Positions 1 to 5,408 are shown, counted from the first letter of the stretch. The stretch: 15,321 bases of DNA from Tannerella sp. (GCA_031277235.1 JAITMT010000452.1:1-15321), one strand, 5' to 3'. Notes: generated by a model not told the origin, from the sequence alone. Numbers and translations: made by a program.

Positions 1-10
1 CCAACATATT

Positions 11-78
11 GCGTACCTAAAGGCACGCCGATTGAGGAGATAATCTATTTTCTACCAATATATTGTCCCTACGGGACA
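11..78. repeat. Short palindromic repeats at the left edge
   Basis: Two compact hairpins lie in gene-free DNA. The first is at 11-28: GCGTACCT, loop AA, AGGCACGC, with one G-U type mismatch. The second is at 64-78: TGTCCC, TAC, GGGACA, a perfect stem. TTTCTACC at 49-56 recurs at 272-279 in the next repeat block. From memory, hairpins of this style (TACC followed by a GTCCC/GGGAC or CCTAAAGG stem) are common between genes in Bacteroidales genomes. No reading frame here looks like a protein. Bases 79-182 are AT-rich and show nothing else I can name. Confidence 0.6.
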
Positions 79-182
79 GATAAATGATACATCTATCATT
101 GTATTACATAATTTTTTAGTTTTTTATACGGATACTCATTAAAAATAATTTGCATGTGCAGCATTATATCTAAATATTGTCG

Positions 183-323
183 GCATCTCGTCAGGGATGC
201 GTCGCTCGGTAGAAAATATGCTCCATCACCGGTTGCATTCCGTATGGAATGCATCCGGTGGGTGAAGAACCTTTCTACCGAGCGATGCAATCCTAAAGGA
301 TTGCCAAGGTTCCAAACCCTGGC
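183..323. repeat. Nested and adjoining palindrome island
   Basis: Four inverted repeats lie next to or inside each other. Outer arms at 199-215 and 272-288 (17 nt, one mismatch) enclose inner arms at 227-241 and 246-260 (15 nt, one mismatch, 4-nt loop GTAT). A perfect hairpin follows at 287-304 (GCAATCCT, AA, AGGATTGC). Another is at 303-323 (GCCAAGGTT, CCA, AACCCTGGC, one G-U). Open frames crossing this block on both strands follow the symmetry of the repeat and have no recognisable protein features, so I do not call a gene. It is most likely a non-coding interspersed repeat typical of Bacteroidales. Confidence 0.7.
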
Positions 324-373
324 AGAGTTAAAAACGCCACAAAATAATAGAATCCATATAACAACTCCCAATT

Positions 374-685
374 CTATGTGATGTTAATTCCTTCCTGCTC
401 AATATTTTTATAAAACGGCGTGAAACTTCGTTTTTTCCAATCACTTTCGCTGTAAAGTATCACACTGAAATATGTACCATAGTTCCAACCCAATTTTGTG
501 AACGGGTAGGCATAAAGCCGTTCGTCTTCGAGTGTAATTTCCTGTTTATCAAGTAACAACAGTAAATCCCAATCGCTGTCGGGACGGGCGTCACCGCGCG
601 ACTGCGAGCCAAACAAAATCAGTTTTTCGTTGGGTATCAGTTGTCGCTTCAATTGGCGAATATCTTCAAGTATGGCTGTATTCAT
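374..685 (-). CDS. Orphan MNT-type nucleotidyltransferase domain protein
   Basis: A 103-residue minimal nucleotidyltransferase of the polymerase-beta superfamily (COG1708/MNT type). The signature is LFGSQSRG at residues 24-31 followed by DSDWDLLLL, giving GS (26-27) and the metal-binding pair D38 and D40. The third acidic residue expected on the next strand is not obvious; the matching position reads YFSVILY (S74). The frame stays open upstream to 841, but that extension runs through the promoter and terminator, so I chose the ATG at 685. It lies about 14 nt downstream of the predicted transcript start. Proteins of this family usually pair with a HEPN partner as a toxin-antitoxin or AMPylating pair; none is adjacent here. 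Its 5' end is repeated at 2641-2720 as a pseudogene. Function and partner are uncertain. Confidence 0.8.
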   Translation of the reverse strand: MNTAILEDIRQLKRQLIPNEKLILFGSQSRGDARPDSDWDLLLLLDKQEITLEDERLYAYPFTKLGWNYGTYFSVILYSESDWKKRSFTPFYKNIEQEGINIT

Positions 686-705
686 TGTTTTGCAATTTGA
701 TACGG

Positions 706-737
706 CAAAAGTACATAAAATTGTAATAAAATACAAA
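706..737 (-). promoter_or_regulatory. Bacteroidetes-type promoter of the nucleotidyltransferase gene
   Basis: On the minus strand TTTG (734-737), 20 nt, then TACTTTTG (706-713) matches the Bacteroidetes sigma-ABfr consensus TTTG-N19-21-TAnnTTTG. It is one of four related copies of the promoter cassette (see 1358, 2687 and 3491). Confidence 0.75.
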
Positions 738-738
738 T

Positions 739-779
739 AAAAATCCTCCGTCCGTGAAAAAAACGTGACAGAGGATTTT
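739..779 (-). terminator. Rho-independent terminator, cassette copy 1
   Basis: AAAATCCTC (740-748) pairs with GAGGATTTT (771-779). The stem continues as GTC/GAC across one mismatch. It lies just past the stop of the TonB-domain gene ending at 813 and is followed by a U-rich tract in that direction. It is A/T-symmetric and could work both ways. Related hairpins are at 1393, 2319, 2721 and 3526. Confidence 0.75.
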
Positions 780-812
780 AATAAAATGAAAAAATGTTTT
801 CGGGTCGAAAAT

Positions 813-1295
813 TTACCGTAAGGCGATTGCCGGAGGGGCATTTTTCTTCAATGCAAAATTGATCGGTATTGAAAACCAAACATCTACGGGTTTACCATCC
901 TTTGTGCCGGGTTTCCATTTCGGCATCGCTTCAATGACTCTAATCGCCTCTTTATCGAGTGCCGGATCTACGCCTTCTGCAATTTGAGCATTTGTAACTG
1001 TACCATCATCTTTTACGACAAATTTGACGAGAACTCTTCCTTGAATGCCCTTCTGCGCAGACTCTATCGGATAATTGAGATTTTCGCCAATAAACTTCAT
1101 CAAGGAGTCTATTCCTCCGGGAAATTCTGGCAGTACATCTACAACTTCAAAAACTTTTCCGGGAATAGTTTCTTTATCAGTCGTATTTGCTTTCCGTAGA
1201 GAAGAACAGCCTGTATGCGCTGCCAAAAGGCAGATTGTCAGTGCGATTGCGGGCATTATTTTAAGCCAAGCATTTGATTTTTTGTTCGTGTCCAT
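813..1295 (-). CDS. Short exported TonB C-terminal-domain protein (M56 3'-half paralogue A)
   Basis: 160 residues. Residues 10-29 are a hydrophobic export segment (PAIALTICLLAAHTG) ending at C30. This could be a relaxed lipobox, but the -3 residue is His, so lipidation is uncertain. Residues 56-150 form a TonB C-terminal domain: LPEFPGG, NYP..A...GIQGRVLVKFVV, LDKEAIRVIEAMPKWKPG, then a final strand. The proline-rich linker and inner-membrane context of classical TonB are missing. Residues 1-30 are nearly identical to residues 260-289 of the M56 fusion encoded at 3587-5032, and the DNA upstream of the ATG also matches M56 coding sequence. The gene therefore looks like a truncated duplicate with its own promoter (1358-1389) and terminator (739-779). 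It probably acts in the periplasm or at a membrane; its partner is unknown. Confidence 0.85.
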   Translation of the reverse strand: MDTNKKSNAWLKIMPAIALTICLLAAHTGCSSLRKANTTDKETIPGKVFEVVDVLPEFPGGIDSLMKFIGENLNYPIESAQKGIQGRVLVKFVVKDDGTVTNAQIAEGVDPALDKEAIRVIEAMPKWKPGTKDGKPVDVWFSIPINFALKKNAPPAIALR

Positions 1296-1350
1296 AATGA
1301 TTTTGATTTTTTTAGTTTATAATATGTAAAAATTATTGCAAATACTGTTT
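1296..1350 (-). other. Leader of TonB paralogue A derived from M56 coding DNA
   Basis: The untranslated stretch before the ATG at 1295 aligns with the interior of the M56 gene at about 4254-4313 (residues about 240-259). Shared words include aaatactgttt and aatatgt followed by an A/T-rich run. Similarity to M56 stops at the ACTGTTT word, exactly where the promoter cassette begins. Confidence 0.65.
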
Positions 1351-1357
1351 AATGCGG

Positions 1358-1389
1358 CAAAGGTACTTAAAATTGTAATAAAGTACAAA
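1358..1389 (-). promoter_or_regulatory. Promoter of TonB paralogue A
   Basis: TTTG (1386-1389), 20 nt, TACCTTTG (1358-1365) on the minus strand. This is a full match to the Bacteroidetes consensus. It belongs to the repeated cassette. Confidence 0.8.
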
Positions 1390-1392
1390 TAA

Positions 1393-1433
1393 AAAATTCT
1401 CCTTCCGCGAAAAAAACAGATAATGAGGATTTT
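1393..1433. terminator. Terminator-like hairpin, cassette copy 2 (degenerate)
   Basis: AAAATTCTC (1393-1401) pairs with GAGGATTTT (1425-1433), with one mismatch relative to the other copies. No gene ends here: the next gene to the right starts at 1620 on the opposite strand. The hairpin is probably left over from a lost minus-strand gene. It shares the word TTTAGGArGTGAAAAAAT with copy 3 on the far side of the HEPN-MNT pair. Confidence 0.55.
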
Positions 1434-1491
1434 AGGAGGTGAAAAAATAATAACATTTTGATACGGTTACGCTGATAAAATTTTGAAATTG

Positions 1492-1522
1492 TTGCATTTG
1501 TTAAATTTTCTTTTTACATTTG
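1492..1522 (+). promoter_or_regulatory. Promoter of the HEPN-MNT operon
   Basis: TTG (1492-1494), 20 nt, TACATTTG (1515-1522). This predicts a start near 1529 and a leader of about 90 nt before the ATG at 1620. Confidence 0.7.
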
Positions 1523-1619
1523 CAGCGGAAATATGACAGAAAATATTTTTTTGCCTGTGGAGCAAAAAGGCGCGTAGCAGTAGGCAAAAGGATATTTTAT
1601 AAAACAAATCAATTCAAGG

Positions 1620-2012
1620 ATGACGAACGACGAAAAAACAACATATTGGATAGAACTTTCAGATTATGATTTGGAAACTGCCGATGCGATGTTCCAAACG
1701 AAACGTTATCTGTATGTGGGTTTTATGTGTCATCAGGCAGTCGAAAAGATTTTCAAGGCACTGTATGTCAAACAAAAAGGAGAGACACCGCCTTATACGC
1801 ACAAATTGATATACTTGGCGCGACATGGTGATTTTTATGATTTTCTCGACGAAAAACAAATAAACTTTGTGTTGGAAATAGAGCCTTTGAATATTGAAAC
1901 ACGTTATCCCGAATATAAGGAACGATTAATGAAAAGGCTTGTGCCATTATATTGTGAAGATTTGATCGGTCAAACAAAAACATTGCAGCAATGGATAAAA
2001 AAGCAGTTATAA
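1620..2012 (+). CDS. HEPN-domain protein
   Basis: 130 residues with the alpha-helical HEPN pattern: Y.YVGFMCHQAVEKIFKALYV (residues 30-50), then PPYTHKLIYLA (57-67) and ETRYPEYKERL (93-103). HEPN proteins paired with minimal nucleotidyltransferases form toxin-antitoxin or similar stress modules. In the RNase-type toxins an Rx4-6H motif is catalytic; I do not see that motif here, so this member may be a non-catalytic or drug-resistance-like HEPN rather than a HepT RNase. The gene overlaps the following nucleotidyltransferase gene by 22 nt, which points to translational coupling. The pair is flanked by copies 2 and 3 of the terminator cassette, suggesting it entered as a unit. Confidence 0.85.
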   Translation: MTNDEKTTYWIELSDYDLETADAMFQTKRYLYVGFMCHQAVEKIFKALYVKQKGETPPYTHKLIYLARHGDFYDFLDEKQINFVLEIEPLNIETRYPEYKERLMKRLVPLYCEDLIGQTKTLQQWIKKQL

Positions 2013-2302
2013 TTGAAAAAGCCAAAGAATATAAGGAATTGGTTAACAGCATGTTACCATTTGCAATTGAACAATACTGGCTTTACGGCTCGTATGCAAA
2101 AGGGATGTCGCACAAGCACAGCGATATTGATATTGCGATGATAGTCAGTCATATAGATGATGAAATTTACTGGAAAAATCTGTCCCTGCTATGGAAATTG
2201 ACCTATCAGGTGGACGACCGTATTGAACCTGTTCTCATTGCCCGCGACACCGATTATGCAGGTTTTTTGGATGAAATTCAAAATACCGGTGTAGAAATTT
2301 GA
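1991..2302 (+). CDS. MNT-type nucleotidyltransferase, partner of the HEPN protein
   Basis: 103 residues. The core motif is WLYGSYAKG (30-38) plus HSDIDIAMIV (43-52), giving GS at 33-34 and D45/D47 as metal ligands. RIEPVLI (77-83) supplies E79 as a candidate third acidic residue, so the active site appears complete, unlike the orphan homologue at 374-685. Known MNT antitoxins transfer AMP to their HEPN partner; whether this pair does so is inference from family and gene order. The start codon lies inside the end of the HEPN gene in another frame. The terminator-like hairpin at 2319-2360 follows the stop closely. Confidence 0.85.
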   Translation: MDKKAVIIEKAKEYKELVNSMLPFAIEQYWLYGSYAKGMSHKHSDIDIAMIVSHIDDEIYWKNLSLLWKLTYQVDDRIEPVLIARDTDYAGFLDEIQNTGVEI

Positions 2303-2318
2303 AAATTAAACGGATAAA

Positions 2319-2360
2319 AAAATCCTCCGTCCATGAAAAAAAACTGATGCAGAGGGTTTT
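2319..2360. terminator. Terminator-like hairpin, cassette copy 3
   Basis: AAAATCCTC (2319-2327) pairs with GAGGGTTTT (2352-2360), one G-U type change. It follows the HEPN-MNT operon on the plus strand. Its orientation and flank match the hairpins behind the minus-strand TonB genes, so it may have been recruited secondarily. Confidence 0.6.
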
Positions 2361-2447
2361 AGGAAGTGAAAAAATGTTACTTGCTTATGGGAACTCATAT
2401 CCACTTTTCTGTCTTTTTTGACAACTTGGATACGCGACATAAACAAC

Positions 2448-2637
2448 TTATAAACATATCAAAACCTCATTTTCATCTAATTTCTACAACTGAACAACCT
2501 CAGTAGAGCAACGGATTTTGATATGTTTATAACCTCATTACCGCATTTTTTTCTTGCTGGAATGAGGTAATGAGGTTTGTGTATATTTACCTCAATTTTC
2601 TGCTACTGAGGTTGTTTTGTTATTAAAATTAGGTAAA
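2448..2637. repeat. Interlocking inverted-repeat element
   Basis: There are four sets of arms in 190 bp. A: 2448-2464 with 2516-2532 (17 nt, perfect). B: 2493-2506 with 2603-2616 (14 nt, perfect). C: 2531-2542 with 2566-2577 (12 nt, perfect). D: 2586-2599 with 2625-2637 (13 pairs with one bulged C). Sets A and B cross each other, as do B and D, so they cannot all form as simple nested hairpins. AACCTCATT occurs at 2463-2471 and again at 2531-2539, offering alternative pairing with the right arm of C. There is no convincing gene in 2303-2778. The block directly abuts the truncated nucleotidyltransferase start, so it may be a mobile or structured-RNA element, or the remains of nested insertions. 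Confidence 0.65.
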
Positions 2638-2667
2638 AATTAGGTTTTCAAGTATGGCTATATTCAT
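2629..2667 (-). pseudogene. Remnant of a second nucleotidyltransferase gene start
   Basis: The ATG at 2667 begins MNIAILEN, closely matching MNTAILED of the intact gene at 374-685. The upstream DNA is also nearly the same (compare 665-720 with 2647-2702). After codon 8 the similarity ends in the palindromic element and a stop occurs at codon 13. The matching promoter (2687-2717) is also damaged. This is a 5' stub left after insertion or recombination. Confidence 0.7.
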
Positions 2668-2686
2668 TGTTTGCAATTTGATATGG

Positions 2687-2717
2687 TAAAGGTACATAAA
2701 TTCCAATAAAGTACAAA
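2687..2717 (-). promoter_or_regulatory. Decayed promoter cassette before the pseudogene
   Basis: TTTG (2714-2717), 19 nt, TACCTTTA (2687-2694). The last base of the -7 box has changed from G to A and the spacer is one base shorter than in the three sister copies. It is consistent with loss of selection. Confidence 0.5.
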
Positions 2718-2720
2718 TAA

Positions 2721-2761
2721 AAAATCCTCCGTCCGTAAAAAAAACCGGGACAGAGGATTTT
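2721..2761 (-). terminator. Rho-independent terminator, cassette copy 4
   Basis: AAAATCCTC (2721-2729) pairs with GAGGATTTT (2753-2761), extended by GTCC/GGGAC-type pairing. It lies 17 nt beyond the stop of the TonB-domain gene that ends at 2779. Confidence 0.75.
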
Positions 2762-2778
2762 TATAAAATGAAGAAATG

Positions 2779-3435
2779 TTATTTCGCTTTTTTCAATACG
2801 AAGTTAACAGGTAACGTGTATCGAACATTTACAGGCTGACCATTCTGCTTGCCGGGAGTCCATTGCGGCATCGCCTTAATAAGCCTAACCATCTCTTTAT
2901 CAAGCGATGGATCCGGACCTTTTACAATTGTAATACCTGCAATTGACCCGTCGTCCGTTATGACAAATTTTGCGGTAACTTTTCCTTGAATACCATTTTC
3001 CTGAGCAATTACAGGATAGTTGATGTTATCCCACAAAAACTGTATCAAAGCCGGGTATCCTCCGGGAAATTCCGGCAATTCTTCCACATCTTCAAAAACT
3101 ACTCCTTCAAAGGTTTCTCCTGTTGTTTCCGTAGTTTTATTGGTTCCATATCCAACTACAACCATCTCATCCTTATTTTCCCCAATAGACGAAGTTCCAT
3201 ATCCAACCACCGTTATTTCATCCAAGGTTGTTTTCGCTTTGGGCGTCTTAGACTGTGTTGCTGCGTTGTTTTTGGTTGTATCATCAACTGCCGTAGCGGT
3301 ATTTCTTATTGGTACATCCTGTTTTGTATTCACTTGAGTATAACCCGTGTGCGCTGCCAAAAGGCAGATTGTCAATGCGATTGCGGGCAGGATTTTGAGC
3401 CACATTCCCGATTTTTTACTTGTGTCCATCATCAT
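2779..3435 (-). CDS. TonB C-terminal-domain protein with two VVGYGT motifs (M56 3'-half paralogue B)
   Basis: 218 residues. Residues 12-34 are an export/anchor segment (WLKILPAIALTICLLAAHTGYTQ). Residues 36-115 form a Thr/Lys/Asn-rich linker carrying LDEITVVGYGT (71-81) and EMVVVGYGT (90-98). Residues 118-215 are a TonB C-terminal domain (LPEFPGG, NYPVIAQENGIQGKVTAKFVI, SLDKEMVRLIKAMPQWTPG). The VVVGYGT words resemble the conserved stretch before the plug of SusC/RagA receptors, so the protein carries both a TonB-like domain and receptor-like peptides. The start is three ATGs in a row; the third (3429) aligns with paralogue A and with M260 of the M56 fusion, so initiation could be at 3435 or 3429. 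It has its own promoter and terminator and probably sits in the periplasm. Confidence 0.85.
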   Translation of the reverse strand: MMMDTSKKSGMWLKILPAIALTICLLAAHTGYTQVNTKQDVPIRNTATAVDDTTKNNAATQSKTPKAKTTLDEITVVGYGTSSIGENKDEMVVVGYGTNKTTETTGETFEGVVFEDVEELPEFPGGYPALIQFLWDNINYPVIAQENGIQGKVTAKFVITDDGSIAGITIVKGPDPSLDKEMVRLIKAMPQWTPGKQNGQPVNVRYTLPVNFVLKKAK

Positions 3436-3484
3436 TTTGATTTTTTAGTTTATAATATGTTAAAATTGCTATAAATACTGTTTG
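3436..3484 (-). other. Leader of TonB paralogue B derived from M56 coding DNA
   Basis: The leader aligns almost base for base with 4264-4314 inside the M56 gene, including the word aatatgttaaaattg and aaatactgtttga. A few deletions and an in-frame TAA mean it can no longer encode the M56 residues. Similarity stops where the promoter cassette begins, marking the duplication breakpoint. Confidence 0.75.
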
Positions 3485-3490
3485 ATACGG

Positions 3491-3522
3491 CAAAGGTACA
3501 TAAAATTGCAATAAAGTACAAA
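3491..3522 (-). promoter_or_regulatory. Promoter of TonB paralogue B
   Basis: TTTG (3519-3522), 20 nt, TACCTTTG (3491-3498) on the minus strand. Full consensus match. It is the best preserved copy of the cassette. Confidence 0.8.
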
Positions 3523-3525
3523 TAA

Positions 3526-3566
3526 AAAATCCTCCGCCCGTGAAAAAAACCGCGACAGAGGATTTT
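3526..3566 (-). terminator. Rho-independent terminator of the blaI-M56 operon, cassette copy 5
   Basis: AAAATCCTC (3526-3534) pairs with GAGGATTTT (3558-3566). It lies about 20 nt past the M56 stop codon. As this is the native terminator of the full-length gene, it may be the source of the other copies. Confidence 0.75.
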
Positions 3567-3586
3567 TAATGAAAGAGTGTTTTTGC

Positions 3587-5032
3587 TTATTTTTGCAATT
3601 TGAAATCGATAGGTAACGTAAAATAGACATTTACGGCTTTACCATTTTGCCTGCCCGGTATCCATTTTGGCATTGCCTTTACGATCCTTATAGCCTCATT
3701 ATCAAGAGATTCACTCACTCCTCTTAAAATTCTGACATTGTCAATACTTCCATCACTTTTTATGACAAATTTCACAGTAACCTTACCCTCCATTTTGTTT
3801 TCCTGGGCTTTTACCGGATAGAAAATGTTTTCAGCAACAAATTTCAATACATTTCCATCCGGAAATTCAGGTGACTGATCAACTACATCAAATACTTTTT
3901 CCACGTTTGCCTCATCATCGCCGGCAACACCATATCCTATTACAACTACTTCCGAGGGGTTCTTCGATTTTTTGGTCGTAATGACCATTACGCCGTCTTT
4001 GGCTCTATTTCCGTATTTATCAACGAATTGTTGGATATTTTTGTCTCGATATACATCAACGCTTTCGATCTGTGCCGCGTCAATTGATTCCAGATTGTCA
4101 ATCGCTTTACCATCAACAATAAATAAAATGCCGTCTTTACCGTTAAATTGAACGGATGATTGCGAAAAACCCGTATGCGCTGCCAAAAGGCAGATTGTCA
4201 ATGCGATTGCGGGCATTATTTTAAGCCACGCTCTTGATTTTTTACTTGTGTCCATAATCATTTTGATTCTTTTTTTAATTAATAATATGTTAAAATTGTT
4301 ATAAATACTGTTTGAATGATTTTCGTTTGTGTTGAATATCAACAGGGAAAGGTATTCTTCCCGGTTTATCCCGTTTTTCATAACCGATTTATCTGCCGTA
4401 TATTCGTGAATATACTGTAATTCCCTGTTATACAGCCAACTTACCGGATTGAACCATTGCAGCGCCTTGAATATTTCACTGACAATCAGGTCTATGGAAT
4501 GAAACTGCCGGATATGATTCCGTTCGTGCATGACTATGGATGCAAGTTCCGATTCATTATACTGATTATCAGGGATTACAATGTAATTAAGGAAGGAAAA
4601 GGGTGACTCTGTCCCGCTGGACTTTATCAAATAATAATCTTCCATTTTTATTTTTTCCGACCTTGCAATCAACAGGATGACCCGTATTATTTTGATCAGC
4701 AACAGGGCAAGCAATATCGCTACACCTGCAAAATAGATGATTTTCAGGAGATTCGGGATTGAAATCCGGGAAAGATTTCCGGGCGTAACTTCAAAAACAG
4801 GCAGGATGTAACCCTCCTGCATAATGGCGGGAATTGCAATTTGACTTTCCACCGGGAGCGGAACCGTTATTCGCAGAAACGGATACACGACGGCAAACAG
4901 CATCGAAAAAAGCAGGAATATCCGGTTCAGCAGGAAAAAACGCTCGTTCCGCATGAATAGCCAATAGGCTGTAAAATAGATAATTACAACAATTGCCGTT
5001 TCGCCGAGTATGGAAAATAAATGACTGTTCAT
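3587..5032 (-). CDS. M56 (BlaR1/MecR1-type) peptidase fused to plug-like segment and TonB C-terminal domain
   Basis: 481 residues. Membrane segments lie at about 11-27, 35-54, 96-123 and 268-288, the four-helix layout of BlaR1. The M56 zinc site is HERNH (169-173), with ELQYIHEYTAD (204-214) supplying the downstream acidic ligand. After helix 4, residues 301-355 (ILFIVDGKAI...QIESVDVYRD...YGNRAKDGVMVITTKK) resemble the plug of SusC-type receptors. They are followed by EVVVIGYG (361-368) and a TonB C-terminal domain (about 386-480). In BlaR1 the C-terminal region is the periplasmic sensor and the cytoplasmic protease triggers loss of BlaI; here the sensor is plug/TonB-like, so the signal is probably not a beta-lactam. 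Its ATG overlaps the blaI stop by 4 nt. M260 is where similarity to both stand-alone TonB proteins begins. Confidence 0.9.
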   Translation of the reverse strand: MNSHLFSILGETAIVVIIYFTAYWLFMRNERFFLLNRIFLLFSMLFAVVYPFLRITVPLPVESQIAIPAIMQEGYILPVFEVTPGNLSRISIPNLLKIIYFAGVAILLALLLIKIIRVILLIARSEKIKMEDYYLIKSSGTESPFSFLNYIVIPDNQYNESELASIVMHERNHIRQFHSIDLIVSEIFKALQWFNPVSWLYNRELQYIHEYTADKSVMKNGINREEYLSLLIFNTNENHSNSIYNNFNILLIKKRIKMIMDTSKKSRAWLKIMPAIALTICLLAAHTGFSQSSVQFNGKDGILFIVDGKAIDNLESIDAAQIESVDVYRDKNIQQFVDKYGNRAKDGVMVITTKKSKNPSEVVVIGYGVAGDDEANVEKVFDVVDQSPEFPDGNVLKFVAENIFYPVKAQENKMEGKVTVKFVIKSDGSIDNVRILRGVSESLDNEAIRIVKAMPKWIPGRQNGKAVNVYFTLPIDFKLQK

Positions 5033-5391
5033 GACTTTTTCTTTCTGATGATTTCCTGAATTTCTTCCAGATCCTTCAACGTAATATTCTTGTTATCAGC
5101 GAAAAAGGATACGATATTCTTGAACGAACTGTCAAAATAATTGACGGCAACGTCTTTCAACAGCGTTTTCGAATAATCCTCCTTGCTCACCACAGGATAG
5201 TAGCGATGCGATTTCCCGAAAACCTCGTAACCCACAAATCCCTTTCTCTCCAAAATCCTGACCACCGTAAGCGCCGTATTATAAGCCGGTTTCGGGCTGG
5301 GAAGCGCTTCCATGATGTCGTTGGCAAAACCCCGCTCAATCTGCCACAGGGCTTGCATAATCTGTTCTTCTGCTTTTGTTAATTTTTTCAT
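5029..5391 (-). CDS. BlaI/MecI-family repressor
   Basis: 120 residues. A winged-helix DNA-binding domain (about 1-68) has the family pattern LTKAEEQIMQALWQIERGFANDIMEALP and the recognition region YNTALTVVRILERKGFV (37-53), followed by the wing HRYYPVV. The C-terminal half is helical and likely mediates dimerisation. The frame is open to 5481, but that extension is the G/C-rich repeat in the leader, so I chose the ATG at 5391. Family members repress their own operon and are inactivated by cleavage triggered by the partner M56 protein, which is encoded immediately downstream with an ATGA overlap. The dyad at 5496-5515 over its own -33 box is the likely operator. Closely similar sequences precede the GLPGLI genes. 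Confidence 0.9.
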   Translation of the reverse strand: MKKLTKAEEQIMQALWQIERGFANDIMEALPSPKPAYNTALTVVRILERKGFVGYEVFGKSHRYYPVVSKEDYSKTLLKDVAVNYFDSSFKNIVSFFADNKNITLKDLEEIQEIIRKKKS

Positions 5392-5408
5392 TTCTTTTTT
5401 ATTTTTTG

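Noticed and set aside
96..381. Open frames of 75-91 codons on both strands at the left edge
   Set aside because: They run through the palindromic repeats, follow the repeat symmetry and show no protein family or plausible start signals.
2306..2440. A 44-codon minus-strand frame beginning MSRIQVVKKDRKVDMSSHKQ
   Set aside because: The first 20 residues look protein-like and might be a transposase or other gene remnant. The frame then runs through terminator copy 3, has no promoter I can find, and matches no family I recognise.
3495..3520. GTAC...ATTGCAAT...GTAC symmetry between the -33 and -7 boxes of the cassette promoter
   Set aside because: The central ATTGCAAT is not kept in the sister promoters at 706, 1358 and 2687, so it is not supported as an operator.
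3587..5391. Beta-lactam resistance operon
   Set aside because: The BlaI-M56 pair alone suggests it, but there is no beta-lactamase or penicillin-binding-protein gene and the M56 sensor is not a penicillin-binding domain.
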